Part shown: one piece after another, positions 1-8,313 of the stretch | How the letters are laid out: every line of letters begins with the position of its first letter | How positions within the stretch are numbered: position 1 is the stretch's first letter | Assembly: GCA_035527515.1 (NCBI GenBank) | Contig: DATLAJ010000092.1 | Coordinates: 1-41,445, forward strand | Reading direction: 5' to 3' | Source of the DNA: a bacterium | GTDB lineage: Bacteria; B130-G9 | Length of the DNA stretch: 41,445 nucleotides | The notes under the pieces: model-generated | The model's input: only the letters and a program-made list of their open reading frames with translations | The model's database searches: none | Told to the model about the DNA's origin: nothing | Program-made: the position numbers and the translations under genes

Positions 1-25
1 CGCCCGACGCCAGCGCCACAACATA

Positions 26-55
26 TTGTGGGCGATTCGTGAATCGCCCCTACAA
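26..55. repeat. Intergenic inverted repeat
   Basis: A near-perfect hairpin: arms GGGCGATTC (30-38) and GAATCGCCC (41-49) are separated by GT, and the flanks TTGT and ACAA can extend the pairing. It lies beyond the 3' end of the glycosyltransferase-like gene. It resembles the short dispersed palindromes common between genes in uncultured bacteria and could also act as a transcription end signal, but there is no T-tract. The rest of 1-249 holds no gene I can support. Confidence 0.55.
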
Positions 56-249
56 GAAACACGGCTGACCCCTTTATTGGACAGCCTCTGGAACCACGAG
101 CACACGATTGCAGAACTTCAAATGCAGAACTTGGCCGGGTCAAATCAACAGCGCTGCGGTTAGTTGTCGTTCGGGAGAGTGCCGGTCCGCTTCAGGCTCT
201 GCAAGTCAACTGCGGGCTTCGGGAAAGGCAGCCTCGATTCCGCGAGAGG

Positions 250-2244
250 TCACCTGCGCTTCCCCGGCTGCTTGCGAATGGAGATCGCGCCGAGGAAGGG
301 AATCCCGTCTTCACCCACGAGACCTGTCGTGATCCTGGTGACTTCTCGCGCAGTGAGCCAGTCGATTTGGCGTCTCAGCATAAACGCCGCCTGTCCGGCC
401 TCAATCTCTCTCACAGCCCTGCCGACAGGGCGTTGGCTGCCACGTTGATACCACTCGAGCCAGGCGAGCTGCGCCGGCAACTGGTTCGGGTTGAGAAACC
501 CGACCGATATGAGGTCATAGGCAATTGTGTCCACCGGGTTGTCTCTCATCTCTAGGCAGCCAACAGCTTTGTGATCGACGTCGCAGGCCGCAAACCTCGC
601 TCCCGATTGGTCGAGAGTGCCGTTGAATGCGAAGGACAGCATGTCCGGCGGCGGCATCCGGTAAGAGGCCTGCCGCAGCTTAAGAAGCGCCCTGATGTCA
701 TCACGGCTAGATATCTTCTCATCGGTCTGGCCTATGACAATAACGTGCTCATCCAGCCTGGTGTCAGGGCATTCGGCGATGTTGTCAAGCATCTCATCAA
801 TCGGAGCGAAGCGAAGCTCTCGGCCGGACAGGAGCACAGCAAAAGCCCGAACATGGTCAATAAAGATTGGCTCGCCATCCTTGACGAGTTCGAGCTTGGT
901 TGCAACTATGGTGAGCGGCTCGGTTCCCTCGGGCAACTGATCGATGATTGTGCTGGCCAGACTCCTGGCCTTGCCTCCCAATCTGAACGGCCAGGGGAAG
1001 TCCATCGCCAGACCGAGATTGCCGGCTGCGATGAGGGCCACCAGCATAAAGACTGCAACGCTCGAGCCCCCGAGGCGCCCTCTTCTCCAGCCATATAATA
1101 GTAGAACGAGTGCTAGCACAAGTCCCCCCAGCACGAACGGAACGCTCTGGCCGCCCTGCATCACGAACGCGTAGAACGTGCCGCACGCCAGTGCGACGAG
1201 TAGGCCGATCTGAAGCAAAGTAATGCTGGAGCGGGGCCTCTCCTCGAAAGTCTTTAGGACCAAGACCAGCACAAGCGCGAATGCCACGCTGGCGGGATAG
1301 TCATGTCTATTCGCTGATCCCTGGAGAAAGGCTGGACTCAGCAAGACCAAGACTAGCAGAGCCAGAATCCGTGTTCTGGCCTGAAGCACGCATAATAGAA
1401 CGAAGATCGCGCCAAGCGCCCCGAAGAAACGGTATTCAACTGGACACCAAAGGATTGTCAACAAGCCATGGACTGTCCTCAGCAAGAAACTAGGCGTGGT
1501 CTGCGGGATGTTAGTCTTAAAGGCCAGCGCAGACCTCAGCACCACGTAGCCAGCAACCAGGGCAACTGAGATCGCCACTGCAATCAGAATCCTTCTTTTC
1601 GCCCCTTCCACAGGTCTCTCGAAGGGGAGGAACCAGATAAGCCCTACAACGAGAGGCATGACCAGCGCAAACTCCTTGCTGGCGATCGCCAGTACCATAG
1701 ACAGAGACAGGGCAAGCAGCGCGCCAACGCCGCCTTGACGCACGTACCTGACCGAGAACAGAATGGCTGACAGGAGAAATGCGGTGCAGATGGTAGCATT
1801 GTTGGCCGAGAGCCAGGCCACCGCCTCGAAGTTGAACCAGAAGACCGCAAACAGAAGCGAGGCGCACTGGGACCATACACGGTCGAGGCCTAGCACTCTC
1901 CGCGCAAAGACGAAAACGAGGACAGTGTTGATCAAGTGAATGAGGACGGCCACGGCGTGGTAATAGTCGATTCGTGTCCCAAACAGTGCGAATTTAAGAG
2001 CCCAAACATAATCGGCAAACGGGCGAAAGAACCTGGAGACCTTTGGCTCCAGCCCCGGTCTTTCCCCTCTGAAGAAAGAATTGATTAGCGTGTCGCCGAG
2101 CTCCTTGTCTCCGTACCCGTAGAAGACGAAGTCGTCACCGAAAAAGTCGAACTTAAGAGACGGCAAATAAAGGACGGCGAGCAATCCAAGTATCAAGAAC
2201 CACAACCAGACGTGGCGAAACCTGAGCGCCTTTGTTTTGCCCAA
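250..2244 (-). CDS. GT-C-like membrane glycosyltransferase family protein
   Basis: A 664-residue polytopic membrane protein. The N-terminal helix (about residues 12-30) is followed by an outer loop with an Asp pair (D37-D38, in FFGDDFVFYG), then FRPFADY and a His-rich helix (YYHAVAVLIHLIN). This arrangement matches the GT-C fold, where acidic residues in the first loop are catalytic and the sugar donor is usually a polyprenyl-phosphate sugar. The EAVAWLSANN segment near residue 150 is typical of the same group. About ten hydrophobic helices fill residues 12-420. The C-terminal 240 residues are soluble, probably extracytoplasmic, and unrecognised. The start is TTG, preceded by a strong AAGGAGGT on the minus strand about nine bases upstream. 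It stands alone and is divergent from the DUF6754 cassette. Donor, acceptor and product are unknown. Membrane topology and family are fairly secure; transferase activity is inferred. Confidence 0.7.
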   Translation of the reverse strand: MGKTKALRFRHVWLWFLILGLLAVLYLPSLKFDFFGDDFVFYGYGDKELGDTLINSFFRGERPGLEPKVSRFFRPFADYVWALKFALFGTRIDYYHAVAVLIHLINTVLVFVFARRVLGLDRVWSQCASLLFAVFWFNFEAVAWLSANNATICTAFLLSAILFSVRYVRQGGVGALLALSLSMVLAIASKEFALVMPLVVGLIWFLPFERPVEGAKRRILIAVAISVALVAGYVVLRSALAFKTNIPQTTPSFLLRTVHGLLTILWCPVEYRFFGALGAIFVLLCVLQARTRILALLVLVLLSPAFLQGSANRHDYPASVAFALVLVLVLKTFEERPRSSITLLQIGLLVALACGTFYAFVMQGGQSVPFVLGGLVLALVLLLYGWRRGRLGGSSVAVFMLVALIAAGNLGLAMDFPWPFRLGGKARSLASTIIDQLPEGTEPLTIVATKLELVKDGEPIFIDHVRAFAVLLSGRELRFAPIDEMLDNIAECPDTRLDEHVIVIGQTDEKISSRDDIRALLKLRQASYRMPPPDMLSFAFNGTLDQSGARFAACDVDHKAVGCLEMRDNPVDTIAYDLISVGFLNPNQLPAQLAWLEWYQRGSQRPVGRAVREIEAGQAAFMLRRQIDWLTAREVTRITTGLVGEDGIPFLGAISIRKQPGKRR

Positions 2245-2404
2245 ATCGCCAAGACCTCCTTATTTGATCAAGTGACCCACCGGCGCCACTTGCGGAGCGC
2301 ACTAGCGAGCAATGATAGTAACTGCCGATTCCGAGTCAAGGGCAGAGCTGGGGAGGAGTTTTCGTAATCGTGCCCGGGCCTGCTCAACTGACGGCGTTCT
2401 TCCG

Positions 2405-2610
2405 GCATCCCCGCAAGGGGATGAACGTGAGTAGCGGTAGGTGCAACCTACGGGTCAGGGTTAGAGGAGGAAAGGAAAACAGCCCTGAAAGGGCTGAACA
2501 TAACCCTGTGGACGGGCTGTTCGACCCATTCGGGCTCGCGAGCATACCGACGTGAACGGATTCCGTAGGTCCCACCTACGGCTACTATTGTGGCCCCCCT
2601 TCGGGGAACC
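2405..2610. repeat. Cluster of five short hairpins (intergenic repeat block)
   Basis: Within the 680-base divergent gap (2245-2924) there are five compact stem-loops: CCCC/GGGG at 2409-2420; GTAGGT/ACCTAC at 2437-2451; AGCCC/GGGCT at 2481-2495; CCGTAGGT/ACCTACGG at 2563-2581; and CCCC/GGGG at about 2595-2606. The second and fourth share the core GTAGGT-N3-ACCTAC and are each preceded by a GTGA-containing stretch (ACGTGAGTAG, ACGTGAACGG), so the block looks like two copies of one unit in tandem. Small ORFs across it are not convincing. The rest of the gap, apart from the promoter near 2889, shows no gene. Confidence 0.6.
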
Positions 2611-2746
2611 GAAACACACCATCACGTCAATCCTAATTCCACTTTTGCTCTTGACCAAAACCAAGAACCACAGCCAACAACACAACACTCCTTAATCAAA
2701 AAATACGAAAAGTCCTGCAGAGCTGGGCCGAAGGATCAGATTGAGC

Positions 2747-2765
2747 CAAGCCACTGCACTCCAAA
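2747..2765. repeat. 19-base motif shared with 35051-35069
   Basis: CAAGCCACTGCACTCCAAA here matches CAAGCCACCGCACTCCAAA upstream of the ATP synthase operon at 18 of 19 bases, although the two sites are 32 kb apart and both are intergenic. This suggests a dispersed degenerate repeat rather than a coding sequence. Confidence 0.45.
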
Positions 2766-2888
2766 GCACCCGCTGGGTGCAACTCACAAACCGACCAGAA
2801 CCACCACGATCGCCCATTAGAATGGCTGAATAGCCTGCATACGGAACGTCCATGACTTCCAATCTTATTTCGATTGGCCGCCTCGGTC

Positions 2889-2918
2889 TTGACAGCGATT
2901 GACGGGGAGTGATATAGA
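2889..2918 (+). promoter_or_regulatory. Sigma70-type promoter for the DUF6754 cassettes
   Basis: TTGACA (2889-2894) is followed after 18 bases by TATAGA (2913-2918). The predicted transcript start near 2925 leaves a short leader before the TTG start at 2979. No comparably good promoter was noticed between the eight following genes, so this may serve both cassettes. Confidence 0.5.
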
Positions 2919-2978
2919 GGTCATTTGGTTAGATTGGTCACGTCTGATGTGTTCTTGCCAACGTATCGAGGGAAAGGG

Positions 2979-4187
2979 TTGAATTTCTTATTAGGGATTG
3001 TCGGAACCTGTCGGGGACCAGTCCGGACTTTCTTACTTGCTCTCGTTCTCGCTAGCATGGCCGGGGGGTTGGGCTTTGCGACCCCGTCGTCCGATCTGGC
3101 GCCAGGGCCTCCTGTGAATCCCCAGGTCCGGGACAGGCCCAACGATGCTGGCTCGGCCATCGAGATTACTTGGGATGCGTCCTTCGATGACACAGACGGC
3201 CGGGGAATCGTCAGCTCCTATTCCATTTTTTGCTCTACCGAGGCTATGAGTGGTTTCGTGTGCATCGGCACGGTCGGTTCAGGCCGAAAGAGCTACAAAT
3301 ACGTTGACTACAAGGTTGAGGACGGCCGGCGGTACTTCTATAAGCTCGTCGCGCAGACCGGCAACGGGGCCTTCTCAGGCGCAGACGTGTTGGGCCCCGT
3401 TATGTCGTCTGCGCAGTGGTTTTACTCGAACCGCCTGACCATGTTGGTTGCGCTGATCATTGTCTCGGCCTCGGTCCTGGTCTTCATATCGAGGGCTCGT
3501 TCGGGCAAGGAGCTCTATATTAGGCCGATAGCCGGGCTTCAGGCGGTTGACGAGGCGGTAGGCCGTGCGACCGAGATGGGCCGGCCAGTCCTATACATAC
3601 CCGGCATCATGGACATGGACGACGTCCAGACGATAGCCGGTGTGGCGATTCTTGGTCGGGTGGCCAGAAAGACAGCGGAATACGAGACCCCGCTTTCCGT
3701 CCCAGTGTCGCGCTCTGTGGTGATGTCAGCCGCACAGGAGACCGTAAAGGAGGCCTACTGGGACATGGGCAAACTAGAGGCCTACCATCCCGACATGGTC
3801 CGTTACATAACAGATGACCAGTTCGGCTTTGCAGCAGGCGTCGATGGCATCATGCTTCGCGAGAAGCCGGCCACCATCTTCTTTCTGGGCGCGTTCTACG
3901 CGGAGTCCTTGATACTTGCCGAGACAGGCCACTCCATTGGCGCGATACAGATAGCCGGGACGGCGATGACTTCGCAGCTGCCCTTCTTCGTAACGGCGTG
4001 TGATTACACCCTAATCGGTGAGGAGCTGTTTGCGGCCGGGGCCTATTTGACGGAGGACCCGCGGCTTATGGGCAGCCTGAAGGGCCAGGACGTCGTCAAG
4101 GGGCTTGCCATAGCGTTCATCATTGTGGGCTCGATTCTCGAGTTGTCGGGCATTCACTGGCTGACAAAACTTCTGGTAGTCAACTGA
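2979..4187 (+). CDS. Fn3 + DUF6754 membrane protein, cassette 1 component A
   Basis: A 402-residue protein with an N-terminal signal or anchor (about 15-38), a fibronectin type III-like domain outside the membrane (about 44-143, with an ITWDAS strand and a YFYKLVA strand), a transmembrane helix (about 152-172), a DUF6754-type domain (about 182-375) and a C-terminal helix. The domain opens with AVGRATEMGRPVLYIPGI and later has AESLILAETG and CDYTLIGEELFAA. No catalytic motif is recognisable. I prefer the TTG at 2979, which has GAGGG six bases upstream and lies downstream of the promoter. A TTG at 2925 would add 18 residues but falls at the predicted transcript start. The paralogue at 6341 conserves all segments; the DUF6754 domains are roughly half identical by eye. 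Function is unknown. Confidence 0.8.
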   Translation: MNFLLGIVGTCRGPVRTFLLALVLASMAGGLGFATPSSDLAPGPPVNPQVRDRPNDAGSAIEITWDASFDDTDGRGIVSSYSIFCSTEAMSGFVCIGTVGSGRKSYKYVDYKVEDGRRYFYKLVAQTGNGAFSGADVLGPVMSSAQWFYSNRLTMLVALIIVSASVLVFISRARSGKELYIRPIAGLQAVDEAVGRATEMGRPVLYIPGIMDMDDVQTIAGVAILGRVARKTAEYETPLSVPVSRSVVMSAAQETVKEAYWDMGKLEAYHPDMVRYITDDQFGFAAGVDGIMLREKPATIFFLGAFYAESLILAETGHSIGAIQIAGTAMTSQLPFFVTACDYTLIGEELFAAGAYLTEDPRLMGSLKGQDVVKGLAIAFIIVGSILELSGIHWLTKLLVVN

Positions 4188-4200
4188 GAGAGGCCGGTTC

Positions 4201-4842
4201 ATGAGGCGAGAGATACCACTGATCATCACGTTCATTTGCGGCGCTACGATGGTGGTTCAGTTCTTCATTCCGCATGACCCGTTCGACGGTATGAAGGCCT
4301 ATTTCCAGAATTCATATATGGTCATAGCTGGGTTTGCGATGATTCTGGGCATCTGCAACCTAACGATGCTGCACCTCAAGAAAGTCCGGGACAAGAGGCC
4401 CAAATGGGGTTACAGCATCGTGCTCATGGCCGGTCTGGTCGGCATTGCGGTCCCTGGGTTTTTCTTTGGAGGGATCGAGGAGAAGACTCTGTTTGATTTC
4501 ATTTTCCAGAACGCCCTTGTCCCTATGCAATCGACGATGTTCGCTTTATTGGCGTTTTTCGTCGCCTCGGCCTCGTATCGCGCGTTTCGTGCGAGAACAG
4601 TTGATGCCGCCCTTCTTCTTGTGGCCGGTTTTCTTGTGATGCTCGGTCGGGTGCCGCTCGGGGATAGCCTGACTTGGTTCATGCCTGAGGGTTTCAGGAT
4701 GTCGGACCTCGCCAACTGGATCATGGCGGTTCCGAATACGGCTGGCCAGCGGGCGATCATGATGGGTGCGGCCTTGGGCATTGTCGCTACTTCTTTGAGG
4801 GTGATTCTGGGAATAGAAAGGAGCTATCTCGGCGGTGGATAG
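4201..4842 (+). CDS. Multi-spanning membrane protein, cassette 1 component B
   Basis: A 213-residue hydrophobic protein with about six membrane helices and no family I recognise. A conserved block in the second half (MFALLAFFVASASYRAFRAR, then VMLGRVPLG, VPNTA and LGIERSYLG) is shared almost residue for residue with component B of cassette 2 (7615-8298). The N-termini (MRREIPLI and MRRQVPLL) also match. The RAFRAR stretch is a likely cytoplasmic basic loop. It begins 13 bases after component A with a GAGAGAGG ribosome site and overlaps component C by eight bases, which indicates translational coupling. It is presumably an integral subunit of a membrane complex with A, C and D; that role is inferred from co-conservation only. 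Confidence 0.75.
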   Translation: MRREIPLIITFICGATMVVQFFIPHDPFDGMKAYFQNSYMVIAGFAMILGICNLTMLHLKKVRDKRPKWGYSIVLMAGLVGIAVPGFFFGGIEEKTLFDFIFQNALVPMQSTMFALLAFFVASASYRAFRARTVDAALLLVAGFLVMLGRVPLGDSLTWFMPEGFRMSDLANWIMAVPNTAGQRAIMMGAALGIVATSLRVILGIERSYLGGG

Positions 4843-5701
4843 TGTGCCAACGAAGCCCCGGCGCTCTCTGGTCGATAGGCTCAAAGATATCGATCGCCGG
4901 GTGATCTTCGTCTTCATAGCGGTTGCGGTGATCATCCCTATGGTCTGGCCGATTGGACTGTCTTTGAAGGCCAGCCCGCCTTCGAGGGCGCTGTTCCGCG
5001 AGGTTGAAAGCCTGCCGCGAGGCTCGGTTGTGCTGATGGCGTTCGATTACGACCCGGCGACAGAGATCGAGCTCGGCCCGATGTGCCTGGCTTTTCTTAA
5101 GCAGTGTTTCCGCAAAGGTCTGAAAGTAGTTGGACTTGCGCTTTGGCCGCAAGGAGCCCAGCTTGCGCGGGCCTCGTTCTCGGAGGCCGCCAAGGGGTAC
5201 AACGTGAGATATGGCGTGGATTACGTGAATCTCGGGTTCAAGGCCGGTGGGATCGTCGTGATCGACTCTCTGGGCAAGGACTTTAGGGAGAGCTTCCCCG
5301 TCGATGTAGATGGCAGGCCTCTTTCCGATCTGCCGCTGATGAAGAAGGTCAAAAACTTCGCCGACATCGATTTCGTTATGGCCCTTTCTGCCGGGGACCC
5401 CGGGCTCCCGTTCTGGATAATGATTGCTCAGGGCCGCTTTGGGAGAAAAGTTGGTGGGGGCTGCACCGCTGTCTCAGCGCCCATGCTCTATCCGTATTTC
5501 CCGAACCAGCTTGTTGGCCTGTTGGGAGGCATGAAGGGCGCAGCCGAATACGAGCTCTTAGTTGGGGAGAAGGGCCCTGCAACTAGAGGTATGGATGCGC
5601 AGTCGATTGCGCACGCCGCGATCGTGTTCTTTATTATTATTGGTAACGTGTTCTTCTTTATCAGCAAGCGCAAACAGAAGCTTATGGGGGCCAGAGCTTG
5701 A
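4835..5701 (+). CDS. Bitopic protein with alpha/beta-like outer domain, cassette 1 component C
   Basis: A 288-residue protein with an N-terminal helix (about 22-42), a soluble region (about 50-250) and a C-terminal helix (about 258-278) followed by a basic tail. The soluble region starts with a predicted strand-helix-strand unit (VLMAFDYDPATE, a helix, then KVVGLALWPQG) that recalls Rossmann-like domains of GldG-type ABC-associated proteins, but this is only a resemblance. Segments shared with its paralogue at 8314 include FDYDPAT, the YGVDYVNLG strand, PYFPNQLVGLLGG, GAAEYE and GMDAQS. The start is GTG inside the end of component B; a second GTG at 4844 is possible. The conserved polar residues suggest a binding or catalytic site facing one side of the membrane. 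Function is unknown. Confidence 0.75.
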   Translation: MDSVPTKPRRSLVDRLKDIDRRVIFVFIAVAVIIPMVWPIGLSLKASPPSRALFREVESLPRGSVVLMAFDYDPATEIELGPMCLAFLKQCFRKGLKVVGLALWPQGAQLARASFSEAAKGYNVRYGVDYVNLGFKAGGIVVIDSLGKDFRESFPVDVDGRPLSDLPLMKKVKNFADIDFVMALSAGDPGLPFWIMIAQGRFGRKVGGGCTAVSAPMLYPYFPNQLVGLLGGMKGAAEYELLVGEKGPATRGMDAQSIAHAAIVFFIIIGNVFFFISKRKQKLMGARA

Positions 5702-6333
5702 CCCTCGAGACGTTTGACACGACGTTCGGCCTTTGGATAGGCGCTCTGCTTACGCTGTGCATTTTCAGCTTTTTATACAAGGACAACCCCTTCTACAGGT
5801 TCGCTGAGCACCTCTTCGTGGGTGTCTCGGCCGGCTATTGGCTCGTCTATAATTATTGGAATATCGTCAAGCCGAACCTGATCGATCCGCTGGCGGCAAG
5901 GCGGTGGCAATACCTGCTTCCGTTGGCGCTCGGCATATTCATGCTCACCAGGCTGTGTCCGAAGATCGGGTGGCTCTCTAGATGGCCGATTGCGTTCATG
6001 ATCGGCTCCGGGTCCGGCCTGATGGTCATCACCTATTTACAGTCGAACTTCCTGGAGCAGATAAAATCAACACTGGTTCCGCTTGACCCGAGTGGACAGC
6101 CCTGGTATGTTCTCGCCAACAATCTGATCCTTCTAGTAGGTGTTGTATCTGGACTTGTTTATTTCTTCTTCTCAAAGGCTCATACGGGTGTTACTGGTGG
6201 CGTTGCTCGGATCGGTATCGTGTTTCTCATGGTGTCCTTTGGCGCCTCGTTTGGATACACGGTCATGGCGCGTATTTCTCTGCTGATCGGAAGGTTGTAT
6301 TTCTTGCTACATAAGTGCGCAGGTTTCATATAA
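5698..6333 (+). CDS. Multi-spanning membrane protein, cassette 1 component D
   Basis: A 211-residue protein with about six membrane helices. The TTG start overlaps the stop of component C by four bases. Conserved features shared with the paralogue at 9182 are SFLYKDNPFYRFAEHLFVG near the N-terminus (a polar loop with conserved Lys, Asp, Asn, Glu and His) and FGASFGYTVMARISLLIGRL near the C-terminus. A polar and charged pattern so well conserved within membrane segments suggests a transport path or a contact surface with the other components. I do not recognise the family. It closes cassette 1; the next cassette begins within eight bases. Confidence 0.75.
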   Translation: MTLETFDTTFGLWIGALLTLCIFSFLYKDNPFYRFAEHLFVGVSAGYWLVYNYWNIVKPNLIDPLAARRWQYLLPLALGIFMLTRLCPKIGWLSRWPIAFMIGSGSGLMVITYLQSNFLEQIKSTLVPLDPSGQPWYVLANNLILLVGVVSGLVYFFFSKAHTGVTGGVARIGIVFLMVSFGASFGYTVMARISLLIGRLYFLLHKCAGFI

Positions 6334-6340
6334 GGTGCGG

Positions 6341-7561
6341 ATGTTGACAAGGGCTTCGGTGTCATTTGCCGGCAGGCGATTGCTGCACCTCTCGATGTGT
6401 GTGCTGGCCGGGTCACTGGTCTTATGTTGCCAAGCGCTCTGTCAGTCGCCCCCGTCGGACACACCTCCCTTCCCAGCTACGAATCTTGTCGCCAAGGACA
6501 CGCCGGATGATGACGGTGGTTCGATCACCCTCTCCTGGACACTTTCGGCCGACGATAGCGGTGGCAAAAACGACGTCATAGGATACGAGGTCCGGCGCTC
6601 AAAGGACCCCAATGGCCCGTTTGAGACGGTGAAGTCGGTGTCAAAAGGCACTTCCGGGGTCACGGACGAAAGCAAAGTCGAGAACGACGCAGGTTATTAC
6701 TATCAGGTTGTAACGAAGGACGTTGGGAGCGAGACTCCCTCCACTGTCTTTGGGCCGATTCAGGCGGGAGTTCAGTGGTTCAACCTCGGGCGATTGAACA
6801 CTCTGATCGTCACGCTCATTTATATAACACTGCTGCTCTATTTCATCGTTCAGGCCAAGAAAGGCGCGAAGCTCTTCATTCGTAGGATTGCCGGCCTCGA
6901 TGCACTCGAGGAGGCGGTTGGCCGAGCGACGGAGATGGGCAAGCCTATTCTCTACGTGCCGGGCATTAGCACCATCAGTGACGTCGCGACGATAGCGTCG
7001 CTCAACATCCTGTCGGGAGTGGCCAGGACTGTCGCGGAATACGACACGAGAATAATCGTGCCGAACTACGACCCGATTGTTATGACTGTGGCTCAGGAGG
7101 TTGTTAGGGAGGGATTCCTGGCGGCAGGTAAGCCGGAAGCCTACAACGAGCAGGACGTGTTCTACGTCACCTCGAGCCAGTTTCCCTTTGTCGCTGCGGT
7201 TGACGGGATCATGGTCCGTGAGAGGCCCGCAACGAATCTCTTTATTGGGATGTTCTTTGCCGAGTCGCTAATTCTTGCCGAGACAGGCGCATCGACCGGA
7301 GCGATCCAGATAGCCGGCACCGACGCAGTCGCGCAGCTCCCGTTCTTCATAGCCGCGTGCGATTACACCCTCATCGGCGAGGAGCTCTACGCGGCGAGCG
7401 CATATCTCAGCCGAGCTCCACTTCTTCTGGGCAGTTTGAAGGGTCAGGACTGGATGAAGATGTTTCTCATCGGCTGTATATTGATAGGCCTAATTACCTT
7501 GAATGCCGGATATGATGGGTTCAAGAGTTTGTTTGATATTCCTTTAACGATCTTTAGATAA
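6341..7561 (+). CDS. Fn3 + DUF6754 membrane protein, cassette 2 component A
   Basis: A 406-residue paralogue of the gene at 2979 with the same order: hydrophobic N-terminal signal or anchor (about 13-34), Fn3-like domain (about 43-143), membrane helix (about 153-173), DUF6754 domain (about 180-375, opening AVGRATEMGKPILYVPGI) and C-terminal helix. AESLILAETG and CDYTLIGEELYAA are retained. The ATG at 6341 has AAGG five bases upstream; a GTG at 6335 would add two residues. The outer Fn3 domain is much less similar to its paralogue than the DUF6754 domain, which fits a duplicated complex whose exposed part has diverged to contact a different partner. That interpretation is inference. Confidence 0.8.
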   Translation: MLTRASVSFAGRRLLHLSMCVLAGSLVLCCQALCQSPPSDTPPFPATNLVAKDTPDDDGGSITLSWTLSADDSGGKNDVIGYEVRRSKDPNGPFETVKSVSKGTSGVTDESKVENDAGYYYQVVTKDVGSETPSTVFGPIQAGVQWFNLGRLNTLIVTLIYITLLLYFIVQAKKGAKLFIRRIAGLDALEEAVGRATEMGKPILYVPGISTISDVATIASLNILSGVARTVAEYDTRIIVPNYDPIVMTVAQEVVREGFLAAGKPEAYNEQDVFYVTSSQFPFVAAVDGIMVRERPATNLFIGMFFAESLILAETGASTGAIQIAGTDAVAQLPFFIAACDYTLIGEELYAASAYLSRAPLLLGSLKGQDWMKMFLIGCILIGLITLNAGYDGFKSLFDIPLTIFR

Positions 7562-7614
7562 GGTGCCCAGCTCGTTATGGTGTCAGTCGGGATGAATACC
7601 ACGAGAGTCAACAG

Positions 7615-8298
7615 ATGAGAAGGCAGGTCCCGCTCTTAATCTGCTTTGTCGCCGGAATCGTGATGCTGGCTCAGAGCTTTATTCCGCCGCTGACCTGGTT
7701 CTATACTAATGCCCTTGCCTGGGCGAGAATCATTGCGTGCATTGCGCTGTTTATTGGGCTGATAAGCCTTGTTCGGCTGCACACAACGAAGATCAAGCGA
7801 AAGTCCGCCAATTGGCAATTCAGCATGATAACCCTGTGTGCTTTGGGCTACATGATGCTTGCGGGCCTTCTGACTCGCTACGGTTTTTTCATCTGGCTGC
7901 ACGGCAAATGTGTCTCAGGTTCGACAGGCGACGGGTTTGTTACCGTGCTCGAGAACGCTTTCAACTTCCAGGACATCTTCCTGAACGTTCAGATACCGAT
8001 TCAGGCCACCATGTTCTCGCTGCTCGCATTCTACATCGCCTCGGCAGCGTTTCGCGCGTTCAGGGCCAGAACCCTTGAGGCGACGCTTCTTCTGATTGCG
8101 GCCACAATCGTGATGCTGGGCCGGGTGCCCATAGGCCAGATGATTCCGGGGATATCGGAGATCACGACGTGGATTCTCGACGTGCCGAACACGGCCGCAA
8201 AGCGCGGGATCATGATCGGTGTTGGCTTGGGCATGACCTCAACGGCCCTGAAGATCATGCTGGGGATTGAGCGCACTTATTTGGGCATGAAAGACTGA
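7615..8298 (+). CDS. Multi-spanning membrane protein, cassette 2 component B
   Basis: A 227-residue paralogue of the gene at 4201, with about six membrane helices. It shares the N-terminal MRRQVPLL, the FRAFRAR loop, VMLGRVPIG, VPNTAAKR and the C-terminal LGIERTYLG. It carries a longer loop between the middle helices (about residues 97-122, with a Cys and several Gly residues) that is absent from copy 1. It starts with ATG 53 bases after component A; this is the largest gap inside either cassette. Role unknown, expected to be the same as that of copy 1. Confidence 0.75.
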   Translation: MRRQVPLLICFVAGIVMLAQSFIPPLTWFYTNALAWARIIACIALFIGLISLVRLHTTKIKRKSANWQFSMITLCALGYMMLAGLLTRYGFFIWLHGKCVSGSTGDGFVTVLENAFNFQDIFLNVQIPIQATMFSLLAFYIASAAFRAFRARTLEATLLLIAATIVMLGRVPIGQMIPGISEITTWILDVPNTAAKRGIMIGVGLGMTSTALKIMLGIERTYLGMKD

Positions 8299-8313
8299 GA
8301 GAAGGTTGATTTC

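Noticed and set aside
2370-2820. Small ORFs (60-80 codons) in the divergent intergenic region
   Set aside because: They run through hairpin repeats, have no ribosome site and no coding character.
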